Below are positions 29,932 through 29,983 of a DNA stretch of 29,983 bases, one piece after another. Positions within the stretch are counted from its first letter, which is position 1; every line of letters starts with the position of its first letter. Origin of the DNA: an uncultured Acetatifactor sp. (lineage in GTDB: Bacteria; Bacillota; Clostridia; Lachnospirales; Lachnospiraceae); the NCBI RefSeq assembly GCF_910585425.1, contig NZ_CAJUCP010000069.1, positions 1 through 29,983 on the forward strand, in the 5' to 3' direction. The position numbers were made by a program, and so were the translations under genes. The notes beneath the pieces were generated by a model. The model was not told the DNA's origin, did no database searches, and saw nothing but the letters and a program-made list of their open reading frames with translations.

Positions 29932-29983
29932 TGGATGGAGGTGGATTCGAACCACCGAAGCAATTTGCAGCAGATTTACAGTC
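29932..29983 (-). tRNA. tRNA-Tyr (GTA), cut by the window end
   Basis: Only the 3' part is visible, from the anticodon loop onward. Anticodon GTA is at 29979-29977. It is followed by a long variable arm (CTGCAAATTGCTTCG), the T arm GGTGG-TTCGAAT-CCACC, acceptor TCCATCC and discriminator A. The long arm is typical of bacterial tRNA-Tyr. The 5' half lies outside the window. Confidence 0.9.

Overview
The window looks like chromosomal DNA of a spore-forming, low-GC-phylum anaerobe of the Lachnospiraceae (Clostridia) type. Evidence for this is the spmA-spmB spore maturation pair, a CotF-like coat protein beside a small partner, a DUF6472-like cysteine-rich mini-protein, a B. subtilis-like yaaO/yaaR/holB/ricT/trmN6/rsmI cluster, and tRNA genes that do not encode the 3' CCA. 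The assignment is by gene content only; no species call is possible. Almost everything is on the minus strand.

Region 1 (about 1-4,100) is visibly AT-richer and accessory in character. It holds a serine hydrolase cut by the window edge, a SAM methyltransferase preceded by a putative 18-codon leader ORF and hairpin, a P-loop kinase-like protein divergent from a GNAT acetyltransferase, a short SD-led remnant resembling the start of a sugar O-acetyltransferase, a protein of unknown function, and a double-[4Fe-4S] QueG-like protein. It ends at the terminator of guaA.

Region 2 (4,121-15,635) starts with a GMP synthase whose glutaminase domain is cut to about 115 residues and has no visible catalytic triad, then a Gfo/Idh/MocA oxidoreductase and a membrane-anchored glycerophosphodiester phosphodiesterase. 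A sugar locus follows: two LplB/LplC-type permeases, a lipoprotein binding protein and a cytoplasmic GH32 fructosidase, read divergently from a LacI-family regulator. The divergent region carries two good sigma-A promoters and four copies of an AACGTT-centred box, one just downstream of the permease -10. The locus probably imports and hydrolyses sucrose or fructo-oligosaccharides; no transport ATPase is encoded here.

Region 3 (15,704-18,543) has a NUDIX hydrolase, spmA-spmB, a 42-codon membrane mini-gene with its own promoter and terminator, and the coat protein pair.

Region 4 (18,832-29,601) is a long housekeeping run: an L,D-transpeptidase, an HD-domain protein, a YaaO-like decarboxylase, pyk, a guanylate-kinase-like protein, yaaR, holB, ricT, trmN6, rsmI and a DUF6472-like gene. 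This is the B. subtilis yaaO-tmk-yaaR-holB-ricT-yabB-rsmI order, with pyk inserted and a GMP-kinase-fold protein at the tmk position. A tRNA array (Tyr, fMet, Phe) ends the window.

The points most worth a second look are the reduced GMP synthase, the leader/hairpin ahead of the methyltransferase, the kinase at the tmk position, and Gly/Arg/Gln-rich low-complexity segments in three conserved proteins (SpmA, YaaO-like, RicT). I saw no CRISPR array, transposase, prophage or known riboswitch class.
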